Assembly (NCBI GenBank): GCA_027492205.1
Contig: JAOZFN010000009.1
Location: 62,001-126,000, forward strand
DNA length: 64,000 nt
DNA from: Thermoproteota archaeon
GTDB taxonomy: Archaea > Korarchaeota > Korarchaeia > Korarchaeales > Korarchaeaceae
Reading direction: 5' to 3'
The notes under the pieces are model-generated. The model was not told where the DNA came from and did no database searches. It was given only the letters and a program-made list of their open reading frames with translations. Within the stretch, counting starts at the first letter, position 1. Every line of letters begins with the position of its first letter. This document shows positions 1 to 7,795 of this stretch, one piece after another. Made by a program: the position numbers and the translations under genes.

Positions 1-1476
1 GAGTTCCCGCGCCCTCGCCTCCAGCTCCTCCAGCCTCTCCATGACCCTCTCCCGCTCCTCCAGCAGCTCTTCCAGCCTCCTCCTGAGGCGCCTCTCCTGC
101 GCTGGGGAGGGGGGAGAGGACAGGATGCTGCCGTCCCTCTCGAGGATCTCGCCGTGCAGGCTGACGAATCGGTACCTGCCAACGTCGGACCTGGGGATGG
201 AGTCCAAGTCCTCCACGAGCACGGCGTTCCCGACAATCGCCCCCACGAGTCCCTCCACGCCGGGCTCCGCCAGGACGTATTCTCTGAGCAGCCCGAGGGA
301 GTACTCGGGCGGGTTCACGGGTCTCGGAGGCCTCAGGACGTCAAGCGGGAGCACCCTTATCCTGCGGCTCAGTCTCGAGCCTCTGAGGGACCTCACCATC
401 TCGAGTCCGGCCTCCAGGGTTCTGACCACCGCATCGCCAACCCTCGCCCCGGCGACCGCCCTGTAGGCCATCTCGTAGCCCTCCACGGGCCTCACCAGTT
501 CCGCGACTATCCCTACGTAATCCGGGTGACTCGTCACCGACCTCGGGGGCGGGGAGGCCCCCATGGTCGCCAAGAGGGTTCTCACCCCCTCCAGCTCCGC
601 TTCAAGGGACCTGAGCCTCTCCCTGAGGGTCGCTATTCGGGCCTTGACCGTGGCGGCCTCACGGGCCCTCTTGAGTTCTTCCGAGCCCTCCAGCTTCCTG
701 AGTTCCGACTCAGCCCGCCTGACCTCCCTCTTAATCTCCTCGATCTCCTCCTCGGATATGGCGGGGGCCTCCGGGGGCTGCAGCTCTTCTAGGTCCCTCT
801 CGGTTCTCTCCATCCTCCTCAGTAGGACGGCCTTCTCCAGGGAAGCCAGTCTGCGCTCCAGCTCTTCCCTCTCGCGGTACGCCTCCGCCCTCCTCCTCAG
901 AAACTCCAGCCTCTCCAGCCTGTCCCTCTGGAGCGCCCTGAGCACCCTGATGCGCTCCTCCACTCGCTCTAACTCTCTCAGCGTCTCCTCTCTCTTCCTC
1001 TCGAACTCCTCGACTCCGCTGATCTCCAGAATCAGCGCTGCCCTCTCCCTCGGGGTCGACTCGATTACTGCAGTGACCTCGCCCTGGCTGACGAAGTTGT
1101 GTCCGTCGGCCCTTAGGCCGAGCTCTGCCAGGGCGTCTCTGACCTCGTTGGCGGACGCCAACCTGCCGTTGAGTCTGTAGGACCCTCCAGATCTAGTTAT
1201 CCTCCTCTCGAGCCTCAGCGCCCCACCGGGGTGTCTGAGGACCAGCTCGACGGAGCAGGTGGCGGCCCCCTTCCTGATCAGGCCCCTGAGCCCCTGGGAC
1301 CTGAGCCAGCTCCCCCTGGCGCCCATGGCGAACATGACCGCCTCCATCACGTTGGACTTGCCCGAGCCGTTGGGCCCTGTGATGGCGGTCAAGTCGGAGG
1401 GGAACTCTATGGCGGCGCTGCGGAAGGACTTGAAGTTCTTCAGCCTGATCTTCGTGAGCCTGACGCCTGTGGTCAG
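1..1476 (-). CDS. smc: Chromosome segregation ATPase SMC, N-terminal part (cut by left edge)
   Basis: SMC proteins are ring-shaped ATPases that organise and segregate chromosomes. I see 492 residues: a Walker A motif GPNGSGKS at about residue 34, a Q-loop region NFVSQGEV followed by PRERAALILEISGVEEF (typical of archaeal SMC), a long charged coiled coil, and a hinge-like segment at about residues 340-470. The second coiled coil and the ATPase tail lie off the window. No ATG, GTG or TTG exists between the upstream in-frame stop and the conserved start of the fold. The likely start is CTG at 1476-1474, overlapping the TGA of the upstream gene (CTGA) with GGAGG before it. SMC rather than Rad50, because the hinge replaces a zinc hook. 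Confidence 0.9.
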   Translation of the reverse strand, partial: MTTGVRLTKIRLKNFKSFRSAAIEFPSDLTAITGPNGSGKSNVMEAVMFAMGARGSWLRSQGLRGLIRKGAATCSVELVLRHPGGALRLERRITRSGGSYRLNGRLASANEVRDALAELGLRADGHNFVSQGEVTAVIESTPRERAALILEISGVEEFERKREETLRELERVEERIRVLRALQRDRLERLEFLRRRAEAYREREELERRLASLEKAVLLRRMERTERDLEELQPPEAPAISEEEIEEIKREVRRAESELRKLEGSEELKRAREAATVKARIATLRERLRSLEAELEGVRTLLATMGASPPPRSVTSHPDYVGIVAELVRPVEGYEMAYRAVAGARVGDAVVRTLEAGLEMVRSLRGSRLSRRIRVLPLDVLRPPRPVNPPEYSLGLLREYVLAEPGVEGLVGAIVGNAVLVEDLDSIPRSDVGRYRFVSLHGEILERDGSILSSPPSPAQERRLRRRLEELLEERERVMERLEELEARAREL

Positions 1477-2324
1477 GAGATCACCCTCCTGCCCTCCTCA
1501 GTGATCCTGAGGATGCTTCCCCTTGGGGTCTTCTCCATCTCGATGAAGCCCCCCTCGCTCAGCCTCCTAGCCCTGCGCCAGATCGTAGTCTTGGGCATCT
1601 CGAGGGCAGCCCTAAGCTCGGACAGGTAGGCAGATCCGCCCATCTGGTCCAGCTTCCTGAGGAGGGCTATGTCGTCGTACGAGAGCGGGGGCCTCTCTCC
1701 GGAGGTCCTCCTCCCCCGCGCCCGGAGGAGGAGTGCTATAGCGGCCGCCACGACGGCCCCGGCGGTCGCGATCCCGACCCAGAGGTATCTCAGCTCCCAC
1801 TCCGGCTGTGGTCCGTGAGATCTCGCCAGGAGGACGTAGGAGACCCAACAGGGGGTCTCCATGAAGACTATTGTCCTGTTGTCCACCGAGGTGACCGCGG
1901 AGGGCAGCTCAGACATCCCGACTAGGAGCGAGCCCTTCGGGAGTCGGATCTCGCAGGTACCCAGGTTGACGCTCAAGTTCACCGTCCAGACGTCTCCCTC
2001 CTTGGCAGTTATGGCCTGGGTCTCGTATGTGACGTTAACGAAGTCCGAGACCTCCCACACCAGGAGGATCCCTTCTGAGACGTTGTAGCCCAGAGGAACG
2101 CCTGCGTTGTCCGAGACGAGGAGAGACTCGGCCCCGGGTAGCAGGGGTATCGCGCTCACGAACCCCTCGGAGCTCCAATTCACAGAGACGAGGGCCCACC
2201 CGTCCTCGTACAGGGTGACCCTGCAGGGGGTCGGCTCGGCCTGAGCCTCGGCCACAATCAGCGGAACCAGAGCCATCAGCGCGATTGCCAGCGCGACACC
2301 CCGCCGCGGACGCAATGGATACAC
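1473..2324 (-). CDS. Membrane-anchored protein with extracellular domain and cytoplasmic winged-helix domain
   Basis: 283 residues. There is an N-terminal signal or anchor (about residues 9-28), an outer domain of about 160 residues with several N-glycosylation-type sites, one membrane helix (about 185-203), and a cytoplasmic C-terminus that reads as a winged helix (LSYDDIALLRKLDQMGG, then KTTIWRRARRLSEGGFIE). This architecture is seen in archaeal membrane-bound MarR/ArsR-like proteins, which may pass an outer signal to DNA. The ligand and targets are unknown. It lies directly upstream of smc and overlaps it by four bases, so the two are probably co-transcribed. Confidence 0.6.
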   Translation of the reverse strand: MYPLRPRRGVALAIALMALVPLIVAEAQAEPTPCRVTLYEDGWALVSVNWSSEGFVSAIPLLPGAESLLVSDNAGVPLGYNVSEGILLVWEVSDFVNVTYETQAITAKEGDVWTVNLSVNLGTCEIRLPKGSLLVGMSELPSAVTSVDNRTIVFMETPCWVSYVLLARSHGPQPEWELRYLWVGIATAGAVVAAAIALLLRARGRRTSGERPPLSYDDIALLRKLDQMGGSAYLSELRAALEMPKTTIWRRARRLSEGGFIEMEKTPRGSILRITEEGRRVIS

Positions 2325-2333
2325 CCCGGGGCC

Positions 2334-3071
2334 TCAATAGAACCCGGAGACCGCGTACTCCAGCCTCACCACACCCTTGCCCTTGCTCTTCCTCTTGAGG
2401 ATCTTGATGCCTCCTATCTCCCCGGTCCTCGCGACGTGAGTCCCGCCGCAGGGGTCCGCGCCCACGCCCACGATCTCCACGATCCTGATCTCTTCCATCC
2501 CCTCCTGAGCGGGTCCCAGGCCCGCGCCGTATCTCGCTAGGAGTTCCTCTGCCTTGTCCCTCGGCAGCACGTTGGCCCTGACCTCCGCGTCCATCTGGAC
2601 TATTCTATTGGCCTCCTCCTCTATCGCGGGGAGCTGATCTCGTGTTATCTTCGCAGCGAAGTCGAGCCGGCCAGAGCCCACACTCAGGCCGCTGCCGGCC
2701 AGCGCCGTTCGGCCGAAAAGTCGATCGACCGCGTGCATTAGCACGTGTGCCGCCGTGTGTGTCCTCATTATGGCGTACCGCCTATCCCAGTCCAGCACTC
2801 CCCTAACCCCATCACCCGGGGAGAAGGACCCCTCGAGTTCGCCGATGTGAAGCACGTCCTCTCCCCTATTCTCCGCCCAGACGACCTTGAGCTTGCCGGA
2901 GGGGCCCTCCAGAACCCCCGTGTCAGCTGGCTGTCCGCCGCCCTCGGGGTAGAAGGCGGTCCTGTCCAGCACCGCTCCTACCTTGCCGTCCGGGAGCTCC
3001 TCCACCGAGGCGACTATTGCGGTGAACTCCTTCAAGTACTGATCTTGGTAGTACAGCCTCTCCGTCGGCAC
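2334..3071 (-). CDS. alaX: Alanyl-tRNA editing protein AlaX
   Basis: A free-standing editing domain related to the C-terminal part of alanyl-tRNA synthetase; it hydrolyses mischarged tRNA-Ala (Ser or Gly). The metal-binding HxxxH is in RTHTAAHVLMH, and the partner CxxxH is in DPCGGTHV near the end. FYPEGGGQPADTG is the N-terminal signature of the medium (AlaX-M) form, and the length of about 246 residues fits it. I place the start at GTG 3071 because GGAGG lies six bases upstream; a TTG at 3083 keeps the frame open but lies inside that ribosome site. It follows a saccharopine-dehydrogenase-like gene on the same strand. Confidence 0.9.
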   Translation of the reverse strand: MPTERLYYQDQYLKEFTAIVASVEELPDGKVGAVLDRTAFYPEGGGQPADTGVLEGPSGKLKVVWAENRGEDVLHIGELEGSFSPGDGVRGVLDWDRRYAIMRTHTAAHVLMHAVDRLFGRTALAGSGLSVGSGRLDFAAKITRDQLPAIEEEANRIVQMDAEVRANVLPRDKAEELLARYGAGLGPAQEGMEEIRIVEIVGVGADPCGGTHVARTGEIGGIKILKRKSKGKGVVRLEYAVSGFY

Positions 3072-3122
3072 AGGACCCTCCAACGGCTCCTAAGTAAAAT
3101 GATTTTTCGGCTCGGGACGACC

Positions 3123-4343
3123 CTACTCCTTGCGCTGGAGGGAGAGTCTCTTCGTGGTTACGGTGAGGTCTACCGAGACTCCGAACCTGGCCACCTCTCG
3201 GAGGAAGGGCTCTGGGTCTATGGCGCGCTCGGGGAGGTGAACTCCAGGCTTCAGTTCTCCCTCTACCAGCATCCTGGCGGCCGTTATCGCTGGGGCGGCC
3301 ACCAAGATGCCGTGGGCCGACGCCGGAGGTTTCGTCCAAGACTCGGCCGATGCGGTGACAACGACTGTGGCTGGCCGATCTGAGATTGACCCCACGGCCG
3401 TGACGACCATCACGTCTACGTCGTCAGGGGTCCAGGATTTCCCCTGGATGGTCCTGTTGACTAGGTACTCCAAGATCTCCATAGGAGACCTTCCGCACCC
3501 CGGGAGATCAAGAGGATCCTCGGAGGCGAACCCCAGCTTAACCAAGAGACCGTACTTCTCGAGTAGGTCATCCGGGAATGAGAGCTTGTAGTCGACCAGC
3601 CTGATCCCGCGGTCCCTGAATGTCTCCCCGAGGCTCCAGGTCTCCGGGTGATCGACGTAGTAGCACGGCTGCCTCCCCACCGGTTCCGGGAACTCGAACT
3701 CCTCCCTGCCACCCCAGGGCAGCGTGGGCCTCGGCCCCTCCGCCGTCCACACCTCCCCCCCGTAGACGAACTCGTCCAGGATCGTCTCGAACGAGTAGGG
3801 AACCGGGAGCGGGATACCCAGGCCCTCGTAGTCAACCCGATCGACCCAACCCTCTCTCATCCGGATCTCTCGGACCTCCTCGAGCTGGTCAACGGCCAGC
3901 CTCGCGAGGACGTTGATCAGGCCCGGCGAGCCGCCCATGGCCGGGAGGGCCGGCACTCCGGCTCGCCGGAAGTCTTCGTCCAGAGAGAGCTGCCACTGGA
4001 GCGTCTCCCTGTCCGACCCGAAGTCTATGTATGGGATCCGCGCCTCCAAGGCCGCCTTCGTGAGCTGGGGGATCACCTTGAAGATCGCCCCGTTGATCAG
4101 GACGTCGTACTCCCTCACCAGGCCGACGACGGTGTCCACATCCCGCGCGTCGAGCTGGGCCCAGGAGACCTCCTTGGACCCAGTGAGGGTTCGACACTCC
4201 CCCGCAACTCTCTCGGCAGCCTCCGGGTCCTTGTCCGCTATCAGCAGCTCCCCCACCCATCCGGCGAGATCGTCTCTGGCCAGGGAGATCGCCACAACCC
4301 TCGACGTCATGCCCGCCCCGACCAGCGCCACCCGTGCAGACAT
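3123..4343 (-). CDS. Saccharopine dehydrogenase family oxidoreductase
   Basis: 406 residues with an N-terminal Rossmann fold beginning VALVGAGMTSRVVA, where the third glycine of the classic GxGxxG is serine. A middle domain has MGGSPGLINVLARLAVDQ and a late EGELKPGVHLPE, both typical of the saccharopine dehydrogenase/reductase-like family. Members act on saccharopine, carboxynorspermidine or related imines, and the substrate cannot be read from sequence. No lysine-biosynthesis gene is adjacent, so lysine or polyamine metabolism is only possible. The ATG at 4343 lies about 26 bases from a TATA element shared with the divergent M20 gene, indicating a leaderless transcript. Confidence 0.75.
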   Translation of the reverse strand: MSARVALVGAGMTSRVVAISLARDDLAGWVGELLIADKDPEAAERVAGECRTLTGSKEVSWAQLDARDVDTVVGLVREYDVLINGAIFKVIPQLTKAALEARIPYIDFGSDRETLQWQLSLDEDFRRAGVPALPAMGGSPGLINVLARLAVDQLEEVREIRMREGWVDRVDYEGLGIPLPVPYSFETILDEFVYGGEVWTAEGPRPTLPWGGREEFEFPEPVGRQPCYYVDHPETWSLGETFRDRGIRLVDYKLSFPDDLLEKYGLLVKLGFASEDPLDLPGCGRSPMEILEYLVNRTIQGKSWTPDDVDVMVVTAVGSISDRPATVVVTASAESWTKPPASAHGILVAAPAITAARMLVEGELKPGVHLPERAIDPEPFLREVARFGVSVDLTVTTKRLSLQRKE

Positions 4344-4365
4344 CCAGCCTTCACCCTCGTCAGTC

Positions 4366-4371
4366 TATTAA
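4366..4371. promoter_or_regulatory. Shared TATA element between divergent leaderless genes
   Basis: TATTAA centred at 4368.5. The minus-strand start (4343) and plus-strand start (4395) are each about 26 bases away, exactly where an archaeal transcript would begin. One near-symmetric box may serve both directions. Confidence 0.55.
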
Positions 4372-4394
4372 CCTGAACCACCGGAATTGACCGG

Positions 4395-5582
4395 GTGGGC
4401 CCATTGGATTGGGAGGTTGAGGTTCTCAGGCGCCTGGTCGCCCTCGACACCGACGCCACCCAGAGGAAGAACTACCGCGAGGCCGCCGAGCTGGTGGCCG
4501 GATACTTCAGGGAGATCGGCCTGAGCGTCGAGATCGTGGGGGAGGAGGTACCCAACGTCGTGGCGAGGCTCGACGTCGGCGCCGAGAGGGACCTCGCGCT
4601 CGTGAGCCACTACGACGTCGTCCCGGCCGGGGGACCGTGGGTCCTGAACGGCAGGGAGATCGACCCCTTCGAGCCCCTCCTGGTTAACGGCCGCCTCTAC
4701 GGGAGGGGTGCGGCCGACGACAAGTCTGCCATCGCGGCCACGCTGGGTGCCCTCAGGCGGATAGTCGAGAGCGGGCGGGGGGGTGAGCTGAGGTACAACC
4801 CCCTGGCCATCGTGGTCGGGGACGAGGAGGTCGGCGGCGCGGGGATAAGGGAGGTCGTCGAGGGGGCCGGGATCACGGGGGACGCCGCGGTCATACTGGA
4901 CGCCGCCATAGAGCACCTCAGCGTGGGCGCGAGCGGGGTGGCCGACGGCTGGATAACCGTCAGGGGGAAGGGAGGGCACGCCGGATACCCGCACAAGACG
5001 AGAAACCCCATCTACGGTCTGGTCAGGCTCATCTGCGAGCTGGAGAGCTTCTCGAGGCACAGGGCCACGAGGCTCTCCGACCTCCCGAGCCCGCCGGACT
5101 CCCCCGTGGAGAGGGTGTGGGGAAGGTTCACGGTCACGATGCTGCGCGCCGGGGAGAAGCACAACGCCGTGCCGAGCGAGGCCAGGCTAGGGTTCGACAT
5201 GAGGATCGTGCCCGGAGAGGATCCAGAGCGGGCGCTCGAGGAGCTGAGGTCCTTCCTCGCGGACGCCGCGGCCAGGCTGGGCCTCGAGGTGTCGATGGAG
5301 CTCGTGGGGGAGGTGAACACCGGTTGGATGACCCCGCCCGACCACCCCTTCGTGAGGGAGGCGCTCGACGCCATGGAGAGGGCCTTGGGCATGAGGAAGA
5401 TGGCCGCAGAGCTGGGAGGGAACGACGGCTACCTCTTCGCGTCGAGGGGGGTTCCCACGGTCGCCATAGGCGCCATCAGGGTGGACAACAACATACACGC
5501 CCCCCTAGAGTTCGTCTACCTGGAGGACGTAGCCGCGCTCGAGAGGTTCATCACGGAACTCCTAGTCCCAGGCGGGGCGTGA
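4395..5582 (+). CDS. M20 family metallopeptidase / deacylase (ArgE-DapE-like)
   Basis: 395-residue cytoplasmic zinc hydrolase of the M20 family (acetylornithine deacetylase, succinyl-diaminopimelate desuccinylase, carboxypeptidase). Metal ligands are visible: His in LVSHYDVVP, the bridging Asp in GRGAADDKSA, the catalytic Glu pair in GDEEVGG, and a late His near NNIHAPLEFV. The lid domain starts around VRGKGGHAGYPHK, which carries the dimerisation-loop His. The start is GTG 4395, about 26 bases from the TATA element and probably leaderless. A dipeptidase or amidohydrolase role in peptide use fits the window but is inference. The 3' end overlaps the convergent 5551-6240 gene by 32 bases. Confidence 0.85.
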   Translation: MGPLDWEVEVLRRLVALDTDATQRKNYREAAELVAGYFREIGLSVEIVGEEVPNVVARLDVGAERDLALVSHYDVVPAGGPWVLNGREIDPFEPLLVNGRLYGRGAADDKSAIAATLGALRRIVESGRGGELRYNPLAIVVGDEEVGGAGIREVVEGAGITGDAAVILDAAIEHLSVGASGVADGWITVRGKGGHAGYPHKTRNPIYGLVRLICELESFSRHRATRLSDLPSPPDSPVERVWGRFTVTMLRAGEKHNAVPSEARLGFDMRIVPGEDPERALEELRSFLADAAARLGLEVSMELVGEVNTGWMTPPDHPFVREALDAMERALGMRKMAAELGGNDGYLFASRGVPTVAIGAIRVDNNIHAPLEFVYLEDVAALERFITELLVPGGA

Positions 5583-6240
5583 GCCAGGCGAGCCCCGAGA
5601 CGACGAAGGGCACCTCGAGGTTGTCCTCCACTCCGTAGGCCTCAGACAACGCGGCGGCCGCGGACAGCAGAACGGCGCCCGCGGGGTCCCTGAACAGGAG
5701 GGCCACCGGGAGGATGGCCAGGAACCCGGCGACCGTGCCCTCCACCGTCGAGGTGGACGCGAAGGGCATTCTCAGCCTCCCCGCGTACGCCCCCACGACG
5801 GCCGAGGCGACGTCGGTAGTGGCGAGCGCCACGACCCCCCAGAGGAAGTTCCAGCCGAAGAGGAAGTAGGAGACCCCAACGCCTATGACCCCGTACATGA
5901 GGCCGACCCAACCGGCCCTCCTCTCGTACTCCCTCTCCAGCTGGCGTATCTTGGAGTCCAGCCACTTGACCACCGCGTCCACGCTCTGGCCCACCGGCGT
6001 CCTCTGCAGTATCCTCTCCAGCTCCTCCGGGGTGACCTCTATGGCGGGCCCCTTGACCCTCAGCGCGTTGACCCAGGCGGCGGCGATCATCAGGAGGCCG
6101 TAAACCTCGGCGGGAGACGGGCGATGGAGGAGAAACAGAGACTCCGGCAGCTTGGGGAGGATCACGGCCGGTGCGGCGAGGCTCAGGGCCATGACGGCGT
6201 GTATCATCTTGCGCAGCATCAGGCTCTTGAGATCCCGCAC
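5551..6240 (-). CDS. Dolichol/polyprenol kinase-like integral membrane protein
   Basis: 229 residues with about five membrane helices. FASTSTVEGTVAGFLA followed by ALSEAYGVEDNLEVPF matches the conserved C-terminal pattern of the SEC59/phytol kinase/CDP-archaeol-type family (EGTxA, then the E..DDN loop). Such enzymes phosphorylate polyprenols or transfer cytidylyl groups in lipid and glycan-carrier metabolism. A long charged stretch between about residues 60 and 115 follows the first helices and is less typical. A polyprenol role would fit the prenyltransferase at 11.5 kb. The start is GTG 6240, about 26 bases from a TATA element. Confidence 0.65.
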   Translation of the reverse strand: MRDLKSLMLRKMIHAVMALSLAAPAVILPKLPESLFLLHRPSPAEVYGLLMIAAAWVNALRVKGPAIEVTPEELERILQRTPVGQSVDAVVKWLDSKIRQLEREYERRAGWVGLMYGVIGVGVSYFLFGWNFLWGVVALATTDVASAVVGAYAGRLRMPFASTSTVEGTVAGFLAILPVALLFRDPAGAVLLSAAAALSEAYGVEDNLEVPFVVSGLAWLTPRLGLGVP

Positions 6241-6262
6241 GGACCGGTCGGGAGGGGCACGG

Positions 6263-6268
6263 TTAAAG
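6263..6268. promoter_or_regulatory. TATA element between divergent genes
   Basis: TTAAAG (plus) / CTTTAA (minus). It lies 26 bases from the minus start at 6240 and 33 bases from the plus start at 6299, so it could drive both genes. Confidence 0.45.
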
Positions 6269-6298
6269 TGATTTGCATCTCCATCGGCCGGAGATCGG

Positions 6299-6904
6299 AT
6301 GGGAAAAGAGGAGGAGAAGACCCCCCTCGCCTACCGCGTCGTCTACTCCCTTGGGCTCAGGAGCGTATACCGACCGGTCTCCGAGCTCATAAGCGTGGTC
6401 GGGCCCGGGGGGGTCGGAGTCGACGTGGGGGCCGGTTACGGTCTCTCCGCGGAGCTGATAGCCGACATGGTTGGCCACCTCATCCTGGTCGAGGTAGACA
6501 GGGAGATGGCCTCGTCGGCGAGGAGGCGCCTGGAGGACATGCCCAACGTCTCCGTGCTGAGGGCGGACGCCAGGATGCTGCCCCTCAGGGACGAGGTGGC
6601 CGATTTCGTCATATTCTTTGACTCCCTGCACCACATTCGAGGGCCGATGAGGGCCCTCAGGGAGGCTGTCAGGATCCTGAAAATCGGCGGTGTGCTTGGT
6701 ATCTACGATTTCGACGATTCTAGATTCGCCACTCGCATCTTGAGAAGGGTTGAGAAGATGATGGGGCTCCACTCGACCTTCCTCTCGCTGGATCGCCTGG
6801 TTGAGGGGTTGACGTCGCTCGGCATGCGCGTGGTGGGGGTGAGGGAGAGGTGGGCGGGACAGATCGACCTATTGGCCGTGAAGGTGGATTCGGTGTCCAC
6901 CTAG
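6299..6904 (+). CDS. Class I SAM-dependent methyltransferase
   Basis: 201 residues, a minimal Rossmann methyltransferase. Motif I is GVDVGAGYGLSAELIA, the acidic end of strand 2 is LVEVDREMASSARRRL, motif II gives VLRADARMLPLRDEV, and motif IV is FFDSLHHI, followed by RILKIGGVLGIYDFD. The pattern is of the UbiE/Methyltransf_11 type, and the substrate is not visible (small molecule, quinone or lipid are all possible). It ends overlapping the convergent PfkB gene by four bases. Confidence 0.75.
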   Translation: MGKEEEKTPLAYRVVYSLGLRSVYRPVSELISVVGPGGVGVDVGAGYGLSAELIADMVGHLILVEVDREMASSARRRLEDMPNVSVLRADARMLPLRDEVADFVIFFDSLHHIRGPMRALREAVRILKIGGVLGIYDFDDSRFATRILRRVEKMMGLHSTFLSLDRLVEGLTSLGMRVVGVRERWAGQIDLLAVKVDSVST

Positions 6905-7788
6905 CAGCTGAGGTAGGTTATTCGAACCTCCCTCTCGAGCCTCCCTATGAGATCCGACGGAATTGGATGCGGGCCTGCGAATTTCGTTGACGCGGCGGCT
7001 GCGGCGACGGCAAATCTTGCCGCGCCGTCGATTCGCCCACCGTTGATCAGGGCCGCTCCTAGCGCGGCAGAGAAGACATCTCCGGCGCCGACGTCGTCCT
7101 CGGCGTTAACTGCCGGAGGCCTGGCGACGAGGGTACCGTCTGGACCCGACACGACCGCGCCCCTCTCGCCTAGCGTGACGGCAGCCACCCCAAACCTTCT
7201 AGAGAGAGCTCGGGCCGCCAGTAGCGGATCAGTCAAACCGGTGGCCTCTTTTGCCTCCGACTCGTTGGCGTGTACGACCGCCTGAATCCCCCCCAAGGAA
7301 CTGAGCCCTTCGGGGGCAAGAGACACGTGACCAGACGGGTCAAACCTTCTCAGGAATCCTTGGAGGTCTATCACAAGCACCTCGCACGACGACGCGCACT
7401 GGAGCGCCACCTGCCTCGAGATTTCACCGGCCACCGAGCCCAGATGGGTGACCTTCCCACGAAACGACGCCACGTCGGCAACTTGCAGCGGCCGCGCCCT
7501 TGAAGAGAGGGAGGAAACCACTCTATTGGGCCCGAGAACGATCCTGAATCTTGTACTGGGGCCCTCTCCAACCCTGACGCCAGAGAGATCCACTCCCTGT
7601 CGTCTAAGCCAGTCCAACTTATCGCGCGGGAAGTCCTCTCCGACAACGGACACCACCCCGGCGGACAGACCCAAGCCGGCGGCGAAGACGGAGCCGTACG
7701 CCGCTGCCCCGCCAATCCTCAACCTTCCACGCCCTAGCTCGTCCAGCGTGAGGTGGCCAACCGCGAGGTAGTCGTACTCCCTGGTCAC
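6901..7788 (-). CDS. PfkB/ribokinase family sugar or nucleoside kinase
   Basis: 295 residues. The C-terminal signature AEDDVGAGDVFSAALGAAL contains the anion-hole GAGD with the catalytic Asp. The N-terminal GGAAAYGSVFAAGLG is the substrate-side PfkB motif, and HANESEAKEATG is the usual mid-protein element. Substrates in this family include ribose, nucleosides, fructose and ADP-dependent sugars; none can be chosen here. The start is GTG 7788, eight bases after the P-type ATPase stop, so the gene is probably the distal part of that transcript. Confidence 0.8.
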   Translation of the reverse strand: MTREYDYLAVGHLTLDELGRGRLRIGGAAAYGSVFAAGLGLSAGVVSVVGEDFPRDKLDWLRRQGVDLSGVRVGEGPSTRFRIVLGPNRVVSSLSSRARPLQVADVASFRGKVTHLGSVAGEISRQVALQCASSCEVLVIDLQGFLRRFDPSGHVSLAPEGLSSLGGIQAVVHANESEAKEATGLTDPLLAARALSRRFGVAAVTLGERGAVVSGPDGTLVARPPAVNAEDDVGAGDVFSAALGAALINGGRIDGAARFAVAAAAASTKFAGPHPIPSDLIGRLEREVRITYLSC

Positions 7789-7795
7789 CGGACCC

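Noticed and set aside
1-1476. Rad50 instead of SMC
   Set aside because: No CxxC zinc hook; the middle of the protein has a folded hinge-like segment, and the Q-loop neighbourhood matches SMC.
3123-4343. Assignment as a lysine-biosynthesis saccharopine reductase
   Set aside because: The family fits, but no lysine-pathway gene is adjacent and the NAD motif lacks its third glycine, so only the family name is kept.
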